From the NCBI RefSeq assembly GCF_014284155.1, contig NZ_JACOFZ010000001.1, positions 1,721,885-1,785,884 on the forward strand: a stretch of 64,000 nucleotides of DNA. Direction: 5' to 3'. Shown here one piece after another: positions 9,460 to 17,903 of this stretch. The stretch's first letter is position 1. Every line of letters begins with the position of its first letter. Source of the DNA: Affinundibacterium nitidum (lineage in GTDB: Bacteria > Pseudomonadota > Gammaproteobacteria > Burkholderiales > Burkholderiaceae_D). The translations under genes were made by a program, and so were the position numbers. A model generated the notes under the pieces. The model was given only the letters and a program-made list of their open reading frames with translations, did no database searches and was not told the origin of the DNA.

Positions 9460-10548
9460 ATGTTTAGCAGAGCTGGTTTCGCAACGATCGTTCTCTTTTT
9501 TTCACTATCGTTTATTGCAAACGCAAACTGCTTCGCTACGCCCTCCACATCTGATTCTTGGGGCGATCGCTTACTTTGGGATGGCCCAATTTTTGGCCCT
9601 CAGAAACAAGCAAACAAGAAAGTCTTCTTCATTGGCCATGATTTCAAAAATGGAGGCATCACAACGCTCTATCGAAGCCTGTACCTTGCAACGACAGAAC
9701 TAGATTGGAGCCTAAATGTAGAAGATGGCAAAGGTGACGACGAAAAAATAAAGACATCAATGCTAGCGGCTATACGCGCTCAACCTGATGCGATCGTTCT
9801 GGCAGGAATCGACCTAAACGAATCTTTCGACGACTTGTGTGATCTTGCACAAAAATCGAAAATTATATTGATTGGATGGCATACAAGTTCGAAGCCTGGC
9901 CCAACCAAGCGCTTATTCGTTAATATCACAACCAAAGCAGAACAGGTCGCAAAGGATGCGATTGATCTCATCAAGAAATCACGCCGCTCCAAATCGATCG
10001 GAATCATTCTGATCAATGACAATCGCTTCGAAATCGCCAATACGAAGAGCTCACTACTGAAAGCAAGCATAGCAAAATGCAATTACTGCACTTTACTGAC
10101 CACCGAGAACATCGAAATTGGCAAAGTCAATGCTGAAATTCCTCTGGCAGCAGAGCGTTGGAATAAACTCTATAGTAAAAAATGGACGCACACTTTGGCG
10201 ATTAATGACGCATATTTCGACGCTATCAACGTTCAGATGTCGATTCTCAACCGTAAAGATGTTCAAAACATCTCTGCCGGCGATGGCTCGTATATCGCGC
10301 TTAGCAGAATCAAATCAGGCAGATCACAACAAATCGCCTCGGTCGCTGAACCTATTGGTGTGCAGGGATGGCAAATTGCCGACGAATTGAATCGGGCATT
10401 TGCTGGACAACCACCTAGTGGATACATTGCAAAGCCGATCATTGTTACCACTTCACTATTACATGAGATCCAAGGTCAAGAAATCGACCAATTTTTAAAA
10501 TACAAAATCCACTATCGCGCAATTTGGTTTCAAGGATCCGGTTTGTAA
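9460..10548 (+). CDS. Orphan periplasmic sugar-binding-type protein (RbsB/LacI fold)
   Basis: 362 residues with an N-terminal signal peptide (hydrophobic residues ~5-24, then NANCFA). The body has the alternating beta/alpha pattern of type-1 periplasmic binding proteins (KKVFFIGHDF, AAIRAQPDAIVLAGID, KIILIGWHTS, KSIGIILINDN, THTLAINDAYFDAINVQ). No ABC permease or ATPase gene adjoins it, so it may feed a sensor rather than a transporter. It is convergent with the HupE-like gene. The start is chosen for the AAAGGTGATGA ribosome site. The ligand is unknown. Confidence 0.75.
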   Translation: MFSRAGFATIVLFFSLSFIANANCFATPSTSDSWGDRLLWDGPIFGPQKQANKKVFFIGHDFKNGGITTLYRSLYLATTELDWSLNVEDGKGDDEKIKTSMLAAIRAQPDAIVLAGIDLNESFDDLCDLAQKSKIILIGWHTSSKPGPTKRLFVNITTKAEQVAKDAIDLIKKSRRSKSIGIILINDNRFEIANTKSSLLKASIAKCNYCTLLTTENIEIGKVNAEIPLAAERWNKLYSKKWTHTLAINDAYFDAINVQMSILNRKDVQNISAGDGSYIALSRIKSGRSQQIASVAEPIGVQGWQIADELNRAFAGQPPSGYIAKPIIVTTSLLHEIQGQEIDQFLKYKIHYRAIWFQGSGL

Positions 10549-10550
10549 TT

Positions 10551-10579
10551 ACAGCGACTGATTTTATTTCAATCGCTGT
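10551..10579. terminator. Possible bidirectional terminator between convergent genes
   Basis: ACAGCGA (10551-10557) and TCGCTGT (10573-10579) form a 7-bp stem over a 15-nt loop. It overlaps the last codons and stop of the minus-strand HupE-like gene. T-rich tracts are short on both sides, so this is a weak call. Confidence 0.35.
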
Positions 10580-11880
10580 TTCTTGTTGAGACTCGCCAAA
10601 CGTAACTGGAACAGTGTTCTGCATGCAATCGACAATAGAAACAAGCAACTTGCAATTTCAAATGCATGTTTTGGTAGCTTGTCGACAATTATCGTGAAAG
10701 GGCTACTCCATCCAATCGTTCGCTCAAACAACCACCCAATTGCTGCACTTCCAGCTAAGATTGAAACCGCAAATCGAATAAATGAAAGGCCAGGAGTTTT
10801 GCTCAAAATGATGAGTGATGGAACCACAGCAAGAACGACTGCAATTTGTACAACTTCGATACCAAAATTAAATCCGAGCACAGCACTGATTAAATGCGAA
10901 GGGTCAAGATTAAAGACTGATAACGAAGACGCAAAAGCTAATCCATGTACTAGTCCAAATCCTCCAGCGACCCATGCTTCACGCCTAGGATAAATCGGTC
11001 GCAGACAATGAATGGCTGAGATCAACACTGAAGCAGCGATGACTATTTCGACGGGTTCGCTTGGCAAAATTAAAATCTTCGTCGCACCGAGCGCCAATGA
11101 AATTGAATGCCCTATCGTGAAAGCGCTTACCGACCACATTATTCCTAGAACCGTTCCCTTCGCTGAGCCCCGGTTTTTCCAACGACCGTTCTCTGCCACG
11201 AGGGCTCCAGATAGAATCAACGTAATCAAAAACAATACATGGTCGACGCCATCCGAAATATGCTCGACGCCAAGATCAAGCATACCCAAAAAGCCAGCGA
11301 AACGAGACGAATTTCCTCTTCTGATATGAATGTCATACTCGTTAAACCCGAGCGATCCGATTAATTCGGGTTGATTCGCCAATACACCTCGATCCCAATC
11401 TGTTTGAATAGATAGCACTGCGACATGTGTAGCTATCTCGCGCAAAATGACTTCATATCTCAAACTCAAGTCTGTCAGGCTTTCGTCTTTACGCGAAGGA
11501 ATCAAGCGGACTAGGGCTCTCACTTCATCTATGTTTACTGATACAGGTGGCTGTAACGACTCAACCTCAACCTTCCAGAGATCACCACCTTCACCTCTTG
11601 CTTGAATTCGTCTCGAAATGTAGCTACCCAGTGCGTCTCTCTGCTTTTCAAAAGTATCTGAAGACTTAGATAACACCATCCCAGTCGCGATTTCAAGTCG
11701 GTCAATCGGTAGACGAAGTTCGAGCAAGACATGATCCTGCCGATAATGGAGCAAGACACTCGATTTAGGCATGTCATGAGCAAAGCATGCTGAGCTCACA
11801 AACATGCCTGCGATAACGATAGTCAAGGCCGCATGGATAACTCTGATGAAATGAGAAATACGTAAGAAATAGATATTCAT
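10564..11880 (-). CDS. HupE/UreJ-like membrane protein with extracytoplasmic N-domain
   Basis: 438 residues: a signal/anchor segment (~10-34), an extracytoplasmic beta-rich domain to ~200, then about 7 membrane helices. The motif GVEHISDGVDHVLFLITLIL near residue 208 holds the His/Asp cluster typical of the HupE/UreJ_2 family; HGLAFASSL follows later. The family is related to metal-linked (Ni/Co) permeases, but the function of this long form is not established. It lies 37 nt after the DUF3500 gene on the same strand, and both probably depend on the sigma-54 promoter at 13204-13189. Confidence 0.75.
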   Translation of the reverse strand: MNIYFLRISHFIRVIHAALTIVIAGMFVSSACFAHDMPKSSVLLHYRQDHVLLELRLPIDRLEIATGMVLSKSSDTFEKQRDALGSYISRRIQARGEGGDLWKVEVESLQPPVSVNIDEVRALVRLIPSRKDESLTDLSLRYEVILREIATHVAVLSIQTDWDRGVLANQPELIGSLGFNEYDIHIRRGNSSRFAGFLGMLDLGVEHISDGVDHVLFLITLILSGALVAENGRWKNRGSAKGTVLGIMWSVSAFTIGHSISLALGATKILILPSEPVEIVIAASVLISAIHCLRPIYPRREAWVAGGFGLVHGLAFASSLSVFNLDPSHLISAVLGFNFGIEVVQIAVVLAVVPSLIILSKTPGLSFIRFAVSILAGSAAIGWLFERTIGWSSPFTIIVDKLPKHAFEIASCLFLLSIACRTLFQLRLASLNKKQRLK

Positions 11881-11917
11881 GCGTTAGTACCTAAAGTCGA
11901 CTTAAGCTGAGCTACAA

Positions 11918-13129
11918 TCAGAAGCTAAAATTTCCGCCGTAGTCCATAGTCTTATCGCGCCAAATACTGTGGTAATGATTCTGATCACGTATAACGATGC
12001 CGCCTTGGACAGAAAATTCGATCCAAACACGTGGTCCATCAATACGAACATAAGATCCTTTCGTACTAAGGTCAGAATAACTAGCCCAAGAAATATAGGT
12101 CTGATTCAAAGATGCCGCAGTAGTATAGGCCTGCAGTTGCGCTGTTCCTGCCGCATCGCCCGCATAGGAAGCAATAGCTGCTTTCACCAGTTCCTGCTGG
12201 CTCGCACTAAGACTGCTCACGGACAAACCAGATGCAACCGTTGGGAATTTGCCGTCGCGTTGCGGAGGCACGAGCAAATCATCATATGCTTGAGGTAATT
12301 TGGCTGCTACCATTTGCTCACTACTGAGTCCGGAGAGCATCGCCAAAAGCGCGTCACGTTTATTCTTCATTGGAGCGTAACTCGTTCCAGAATCGCTAAA
12401 TGACGTTGGCTCAACGCCGACAAACATTGGAGTAGCTGATAATTCTGTGCTTGCACCGTTTCCTGGTCCATTCACACTGATATGTGTCGTGTAGTGATGG
12501 CCAGTGAACTGAAGAATCCATGGATTGGTGGCAGAAGGTTCTCCTAGAAAAGCGATGTAATATAAGTCTTTTCCATAGCCGCTGGTAAGGGTGCTCAAAT
12601 AATTATCAGCACTTCTAAGTTGATTCATTGTTGTCGCGCCCTGCGTCGTCAATGCAGCACTAATTAATGCCTCGGCAGCAAGCTTACTCGTTGCGCTCAG
12701 TTGACTGATCGATAACCCATTACGCGGAACAAATCCTACTGGCAAATTCGACCAGCGAGTTGTCGCATTCGTAGACGTGAGTGCATATGTGACACTTGCA
12801 AGTTCGGTGCTACTAAGTGTGGCTCTAAAATTATTACTTAAACAAACCAACTTTGCTGACGACGTTGATGCCGTGCTACAGTCTGTTTGTGTGCCGGTAC
12901 CAGTGCCAGTGCCAGTTGTTGTGCCAGTTGTTGTGCCAGTTGTTGTGCCAGTTGTTGTGCCAGTTGTTGTGCCAGTTGTAGTTCCTGTGGTTGTACTAGT
13001 CGAAGCAGAGCTTGTTCCTGCACTCCCGCCACAGGCCATCAATAAAGCCAACGCACTTGTAGCAACAAGTCCTAGTATGGTCTGATTCTTAAACTGCTCA
13101 CGTTTTAATGGTGGAATTGAATTGGGCAT
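11918..13129 (-). CDS. DUF3500-family lipoprotein with TTGT-repeat linker
   Basis: 403 residues. The N-terminal signal ends at a lipobox (ALLMACGG, residues ~29-36), so the mature protein should be membrane-anchored at the Cys. Residues ~38-85 are a low-complexity Thr/Gly linker encoded by perfect 12-bp repeats. The rest matches DUF3500 proteins (WILQFTGHHYTTHISV, KRDALLAMLSGLSSEQ); the biochemical role of that family is unknown to me. AGGAGAG precedes the ATG at good spacing. It is the first gene behind the sigma-54 promoter and is followed by the HupE-like gene, suggesting a joint surface or metal-related function (inference). Confidence 0.75.
   Translation of the reverse strand: MPNSIPPLKREQFKNQTILGLVATSALALLMACGGSAGTSSASTSTTTGTTTGTTTGTTTGTTTGTTTGTTTGTGTGTGTQTDCSTASTSSAKLVCLSNNFRATLSSTELASVTYALTSTNATTRWSNLPVGFVPRNGLSISQLSATSKLAAEALISAALTTQGATTMNQLRSADNYLSTLTSGYGKDLYYIAFLGEPSATNPWILQFTGHHYTTHISVNGPGNGASTELSATPMFVGVEPTSFSDSGTSYAPMKNKRDALLAMLSGLSSEQMVAAKLPQAYDDLLVPPQRDGKFPTVASGLSVSSLSASQQELVKAAIASYAGDAAGTAQLQAYTTAASLNQTYISWASYSDLSTKGSYVRIDGPRVWIEFSVQGGIVIRDQNHYHSIWRDKTMDYGGNFSF
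12915..12974. repeat. Five perfect 12-bp tandem repeats inside the DUF3500 gene
   Basis: Unit GTTGTTGTGCCA (plus strand) occurs five times without a mismatch, flanked by decayed copies. On the coding strand it gives Thr-Thr-Gly-Thr units. Copy-number change would alter linker length but keep the frame. Confidence 0.9.
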
Positions 13130-13188
13130 TCTGCTCTCCTTTGAAAATGCAAATCTACGTCATAGCGACGACAAAACAACCAATTCCC

Positions 13189-13204
13189 TGCAATTCCCAT
13201 GCCA
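13189..13204 (-). promoter_or_regulatory. Sigma-54 (-24/-12) promoter of the DUF3500-HupE unit
   Basis: The minus strand reads TGGCATGGGAATTGCA. The -24 GG and -12 GC are separated by exactly 10 nt, and both boxes match the TGGCAY/TTGCA consensus. The predicted start of transcription is near 13178, leaving a leader of about 48 nt before the ATG at 13129. An NtrC-type activator gene lies immediately upstream on the same strand. Confidence 0.75.
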
Positions 13205-13243
13205 GATATATTCCCCTAGGGAAATTTCATTATTCCTCTCGAT

Positions 13244-13262
13244 AAGTGCGAGTTTCGCACTT
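13244..13262. promoter_or_regulatory. Perfect palindrome, likely enhancer (UAS) for the NtrC-type activator
   Basis: AAGTGCGA / TCGCACTT arms around GTT (13244-13262). It sits about 65-85 nt upstream of the predicted sigma-54 start, where enhancer-binding-protein sites normally lie. A second imperfect dyad (GCACA...TGTGC) follows near 13280-13302. Binding by the 13312 product is inferred. Confidence 0.55.
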
Positions 13263-13311
13263 CAATACTGCAAAAACCGCACATTTGAGCCGCAGTGTGC
13301 CACCTACAGGG

Positions 13312-14694
13312 CTAAATCTGATATCGCTTCAACTTGTCGTATAAAGTTCTCAAACCAATTCCAAGTCGCAACGCTGTCGCGCGGCGGTTACCATTTTCAA
13401 TCTTAAGCGCATCTACGATTGCCTGTCGTTCGATCATTTCCAACGCCCCGACCTCTGGACTAGTACCATTCGCAGGCGAAGGTAGCTCTCGCCCGCCCAT
13501 GTCTTCGGAGGCGCCGTTCGATAGATTCAAATGTTCTGGTTCGATTGAATTTCCATCTGCGAGTATCAAGGCGCGCTCAAGCGTGTTACGCAGCTCCCGA
13601 ACATTTCCGGTCCAGCTTGCGACTTTCAGGAGATCATAGGCTCTTTGAGAAATGACTGGGGTTGGCAGTCGCGCCGATTTTGCAATTTGGTCGAGAAGCA
13701 AATTTGAGAGCTCTGGAATGTCTTCTCGTCGCTCACGCAAGGCTGGGATTTTAATTGGGAATACAGCAAGTCGATGATAGAGATCCTGTCGAAACCGCCC
13801 CTCTTTCACCATCTGACGCAGATCACGATGTGTTGCGGTAACCCATCGAACATCGGCTGAAAGTTTCTTTGTTCCGCCGACGCGAGTATAGCAACGTGTT
13901 TCAATCACACGCAGTAGTTTCGCTTGAAGTGGAAGAGCTAGCTCACCAATCTCGTCCAAAAAGAAAGTTCCTCCATCAGCTTCTTCCAACTGCCCAATAC
14001 GCTGAGCATGGGCACCGGTAAACGAACCTTTTTCATGGCCGAAAAGTTCACTCTCCATCAAGCTGTCAGACAGTGAAGCACAATTAATCGCGACAAAGGG
14101 GAATTTTGATCGATTACTCTGTTGATGCAAAGTATGAGCAAAGATCTCTTTGCCACAGCCAGTCTCACCTTCGAGCATGACACTAGCGTTTGTCTTTGCA
14201 ACCCGTCTCAATGCATCGATCACCGGCAACATAGTCGGTGCCCCCCAACTCAACTGAAATTCAGGCAAGGTATCGTTTTTAACAGAGTTATCAGGCGAGA
14301 CTAGAACGGAACTACTATTGGAAATATCACGCGATGCAATTAATGCATCGCGGACGTTTTGCCTCAAGAACGAAGGGCTTGGAAGAGGCTTTTGCAAATA
14401 ATTAAATGCTCCAAGCCTCATCGCTTCAACGGCACTTTCAATCGCACCATGCGCTGTCAGCAAAATAACGGCTGGAGGATATGTCAAGGCTCGAGCAAAC
14501 CTTGTGACTGCAATGCCATCAGCGCCAGGCATTCGAACATCCGTCAAGACTAAGTCGACTTTTGTCTCACGCAAGAAATCGATCGCGAGATTACCGTCTT
14601 CAACTGCTTTAATCCGATGCCCAGCCATCTCCAAAGCCTCAACTAGGAAACTACGCACACCTTCGTCATCTTCCGCGATTAAAATACTCGCCAT
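13312..14694 (-). CDS. NtrC-family sigma-54-dependent response regulator
   Basis: 460 residues in the classic three-domain order. The receiver (1-~120) has the acidic pair DD near residue 9, the phospho-acceptor Asp in LVLTDVRMPG, and Lys in LQKP. The AAA+ domain (~150-380) has Walker A GETGCGKE, the sigma-54 contact loop as GSFTGA (usual GAFTGA), and Walker B GGTFFLDEIGEL. A Fis-type C-terminal HTH follows (NRRATALRLGIGLRTLYDKL). It is co-encoded with the kinase at 14752 (57-nt gap). It most likely activates the sigma-54 promoter at 13204-13189, just downstream of its own gene. Confidence 0.92.
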   Translation of the reverse strand: MASILIAEDDEGVRSFLVEALEMAGHRIKAVEDGNLAIDFLRETKVDLVLTDVRMPGADGIAVTRFARALTYPPAVILLTAHGAIESAVEAMRLGAFNYLQKPLPSPSFLRQNVRDALIASRDISNSSSVLVSPDNSVKNDTLPEFQLSWGAPTMLPVIDALRRVAKTNASVMLEGETGCGKEIFAHTLHQQSNRSKFPFVAINCASLSDSLMESELFGHEKGSFTGAHAQRIGQLEEADGGTFFLDEIGELALPLQAKLLRVIETRCYTRVGGTKKLSADVRWVTATHRDLRQMVKEGRFRQDLYHRLAVFPIKIPALRERREDIPELSNLLLDQIAKSARLPTPVISQRAYDLLKVASWTGNVRELRNTLERALILADGNSIEPEHLNLSNGASEDMGGRELPSPANGTSPEVGALEMIERQAIVDALKIENGNRRATALRLGIGLRTLYDKLKRYQI

Positions 14695-14751
14695 CAGACT
14701 TCCCTCAATTTTTGATCAAACAAAAAAACTAGTCGCTCAATGAAATGATTT

Positions 14752-16071
14752 TCATTTCATCTTCTGCGGTAACTTTATACGAAAAATTGCTCCTCCTCCT
14801 GGCCTATTTTCACCGCTTACCGTTCCACCAAGCTGATTAACAGCTCGTCTCACCGCCGCTAGGCCCAATCCCGTGCCCACACTACGGGTCGATACAAGTC
14901 GCTCGAAGATTTCCTCTTCGCTTCCTGTTTCCAAACCTGGACCTCGATCACAGACCTCGATCACGGTAAATTCATCATCTGTCTTAAAAACGAGTTCGAT
15001 CACTGTTCTCGGGGCAGCTTGTTGAGCATTTCTTACCAGGTTAGATAGTGCCATCACCAACCTCGTTGTATCTGTGTAAATTATTTCAGGAGCATTCGAA
15101 AAATCCGTAGAAATTTCGGCCTCTGCGACTACTAAGAATAATTCTGCAACGAGTTGTTGCGGAGAGATTAACTTCAAATCGAGCGGACTATTTCTGACAA
15201 AATCTAACAATACGTGAGTTAGTTTTTCCAAACGTTCCGCTTCTACTACAATTCGTTCAGCTTTTTTAAGTGCAGAAGAATTCAGAGTATTTGAAGAAGT
15301 CAGCAAATCTGCCAGCAATTGGCTATGGCCCTTCAAAGCCGCGAGTGGATTTCTAAGTTCATGCGCAACCACAGCTGACATTTCTCCCAATAGAGTCAGT
15401 TGACGATCGCGTTCTGCACGGTGCTCGATTTCCCGCAACATAATCGCGTTTCTCGTAAAGACCAGAGCGAGCACTAGCAATACAGATGACGCTAGCCATA
15501 CAATGAGGTTGCTCCGAAAGGCCGTTGATGTCAGTTGGGCGATTAATGGCGTCTCAAATTCAACAATGACACGTCCAACAAAATTGACATTCTGATCGCC
15601 ACTTGGGGCGGCAGGTAGATGAGGAAGAGAGATAGCCTTATCATCACTGGCAATTGGGCTCTGGAGCAACTGCTCCAACGTAGGCAAGACAGGTGGTAGC
15701 ACGCCGACTAACCGTGCACGTTGATCCACGAACCGAACGTCTCCAACGGGCCAATCAGGGTCCTTCATTAAAGGGGCGCCAGCTTGTTCTACTATCTTGC
15801 CATTAATGCTCACAGCGATATAGCGCAAGCCCTTCGATTCGAAGCTCCGGAGCACCTTTGAAAGAGGTGTAGCAGTGATGGGTTGCTCCGTTGCGCGCGT
15901 CTCTTGCAGAATGCGGCTAATAAGCGCGTGCCCCTCGCCAGATGCCAGCGCTAGCTTTGCTTCCGCTAGACTTCGACTTGCAACATAACTATTTAACAGA
16001 AGTATAAGCGCAGCAACCGAGGCGATAGCGAGGAAGCCCCATGTATAGATTGAATATTTGCGCGAATGCAT
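14752..16071 (-). CDS. Membrane sensor histidine kinase, partner of the NtrC-type regulator
   Basis: 439 residues. Membrane segments lie at ~9-31 and ~188-206, enclosing a periplasmic sensor region. The H-box SAVVAHELRNPLAALKGH has the phospho-accepting His. The ATP-binding boxes are visible (N-box NLVRNAQQAA, DRGPGL, GTGLGLAAVRRAV). It resembles NtrB/ZraS-type kinases that work with sigma-54 activators. Its gene is first of a two-gene unit with the 13312 regulator. The signal is unknown; a link to the HupE/DUF3500 proteins is inferred from position. Confidence 0.9.
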   Translation of the reverse strand: MHSRKYSIYTWGFLAIASVAALILLLNSYVASRSLAEAKLALASGEGHALISRILQETRATEQPITATPLSKVLRSFESKGLRYIAVSINGKIVEQAGAPLMKDPDWPVGDVRFVDQRARLVGVLPPVLPTLEQLLQSPIASDDKAISLPHLPAAPSGDQNVNFVGRVIVEFETPLIAQLTSTAFRSNLIVWLASSVLLVLALVFTRNAIMLREIEHRAERDRQLTLLGEMSAVVAHELRNPLAALKGHSQLLADLLTSSNTLNSSALKKAERIVVEAERLEKLTHVLLDFVRNSPLDLKLISPQQLVAELFLVVAEAEISTDFSNAPEIIYTDTTRLVMALSNLVRNAQQAAPRTVIELVFKTDDEFTVIEVCDRGPGLETGSEEEIFERLVSTRSVGTGLGLAAVRRAVNQLGGTVSGENRPGGGAIFRIKLPQKMK

Positions 16072-16418
16072 AGGTCAGGTTCACTCACTCAATTAATTGT
16101 GGCTATTTGCTGGAGAGATCCAGACTCAGACGCCCGAGTAACTTAGGCATTGTGCGAGTCTAATCTCAGAATGCTGGATTTTCACATCTGTATCGACTTC
16201 ATGCGAAATTCAATTTCCTAAGATTATCTCATTTTCACAGCTATCAAACCCGAGATTCGAACACTGATTAAGTGAACTCGCTTTTTCCCAACACTTAAAA
16301 AACCATGATCCTAACAGATCGACGATATCCTAATTTCAACCGACAGAAGACTGATTGCGAAAACCCACGCATTGAATGCAATCAAATCTTTATGAGGCAA
16401 TGACAACAACGTCCAACT
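16072..16418. other. Intergenic stretch, nothing recognised
   Basis: 347 AT-rich bases between the end of the aldolase-lactonase gene and the start of the kinase gene. It must carry the kinase promoter, but no confident -35/-10 pair, repeat or RNA is seen. Confidence 0.4.
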
Positions 16419-17903
16419 TCAGTCACAAAATTCGATTGCAAACAATGCCCCAGCTCCCGGCTCGCTATCAAGCTGCGCTTCACTTAATCGCATTCGCGAC
16501 GTGGTGACAAATAGAGAGCCATCCGACGAGAAACAAGCGCTGCTGACATTAGAACTCGGAATTACAATCGTTTGTAGAATCTCGCCATCCGGCGAAATCT
16601 GCACCACCATTCCACCACCCCACATTGCAACCCACAAGCTTCCATCGTTGGCTAGAGCCATGCCATCAGGTTTGCCCATGAGCCCCATGAAGTCACTGAT
16701 GATGACCGGTTCACGAAGACAAGCATTTTGTTCATCAACCGAATATGCAATTAGAGTCCTACTAAGAGTATCAATAACATAGAGCCGTGCACGTGCGAAA
16801 TCGTACGCCATGCCATTTGGCACTCCTAGTCCACTGGCAACCTCTACAACTGGGGAATCGACGGAAGCTGCATAAAATATCGCCCCCTTCCCCGCCAATA
16901 ATCCTTTGTGCATCGATCCTACCCACATCCCCCCCCGAGAATCGATTGCGAAATCATTGAAACGACAACCATCCCTTTGATCAGCGATAACCGTTTGCTC
17001 AACCATTCCAGTGAAGGGAAAAACCTTACACAGGCCGTCTGCAGTCACGCCTACCATCTGCCCAGATGCGTCAAAACCAATTGACCAAACAGCCTTATCG
17101 AGAACAACGCTGTCCTGCGCGTCACCGTCACGATCAGAAGAAAATAGTAGTTTGCGAATCGGATCAACCCAGTAAACTTTGCCACCTTTCTCGCACCACT
17201 TTGGTGACTCACCGATAATCGCATGCGGATTAGAAATTTGTTTAATACGTCGTTGTAAGCGCTCGATACTTAATGCTGAGACCAATTTAGTTGCCCTATC
17301 ACGTATAGTTTCAATGGTCATACCTGTGCGAAATAGGTCAGAACCTATTCCAAATGCCTTTGCTCCAGCCGCAAATAAAGCACTGCCATTTGCAGCACCT
17401 ACACCACCCACTGCAACTACAGTAACATCACGCGGCAGCACAGCATTCATCGCTGCAAGATCAGAAACTCGACCTGACGCAGGAAAAAATTTAAGGAATT
17501 TTGCTCCTGCGGCTAAGGCTTCAAACGCTTCTGTCGGAGTAACAAAACCAGGAATCGGCACCAGTCCATACTCAAGTGCAGCCCGAATCACCTGTGCATT
17601 TGTGTTGGGAGAGACGGAAATTTTTGCTCCTGTACTTGCAAGCATCTTGACTTCTTCTACCGTCGTCACCGTTCCAGCGCCGATTAACATCTGATCGCCG
17701 AAATGTTGAACAAGTAGACGTATCGTCGCAAATGGATCGGGAGAATTAAGAGGAACTTCGGCAACCCTAATACCGGCATTAAACAATGCTCCCACAATAC
17801 CTAGAGCCTCTTCTTTCCGTATTCCCCTCAAGATCGCAACGATCGGTATTTGTTGGAGAGCACCACTTAACTCCTGTTGAATGAGATCGAGTCGCTCACT
17901 CAT
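16419..17903 (-). CDS. dgoA: Fusion: 2-keto-3-deoxy-6-phosphogalactonate aldolase plus SMP-30 lactonase
   Basis: 494 residues with two complete enzymes. Residues 1-~212 are a KDPG/KDPGal aldolase (PIVAILRGIRKEEA; IGAGTVTTVEEV; Schiff-base Lys138 in KFLKFFPAS; GGVGAANGSALFAAGA). Residues ~221-494 are an SMP-30/gluconolactonase beta-propeller with metal-ligand motifs GESPKW (Glu232), RFNDFAID, GVPNGMAYD and KPDGMALANDGSLWVA. It would open an aldono-lactone and also split the phosphorylated keto-deoxy acid into pyruvate and glyceraldehyde 3-phosphate. A longer reading from 17945 is possible, but the ATG at 17903 overlaps the dgoK stop (ATGA) and matches family length, so translational coupling is likely. 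Last gene of the minus-strand operon. Confidence 0.88.
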   Translation of the reverse strand: MSERLDLIQQELSGALQQIPIVAILRGIRKEEALGIVGALFNAGIRVAEVPLNSPDPFATIRLLVQHFGDQMLIGAGTVTTVEEVKMLASTGAKISVSPNTNAQVIRAALEYGLVPIPGFVTPTEAFEALAAGAKFLKFFPASGRVSDLAAMNAVLPRDVTVVAVGGVGAANGSALFAAGAKAFGIGSDLFRTGMTIETIRDRATKLVSALSIERLQRRIKQISNPHAIIGESPKWCEKGGKVYWVDPIRKLLFSSDRDGDAQDSVVLDKAVWSIGFDASGQMVGVTADGLCKVFPFTGMVEQTVIADQRDGCRFNDFAIDSRGGMWVGSMHKGLLAGKGAIFYAASVDSPVVEVASGLGVPNGMAYDFARARLYVIDTLSRTLIAYSVDEQNACLREPVIISDFMGLMGKPDGMALANDGSLWVAMWGGGMVVQISPDGEILQTIVIPSSNVSSACFSSDGSLFVTTSRMRLSEAQLDSEPGAGALFAIEFCD

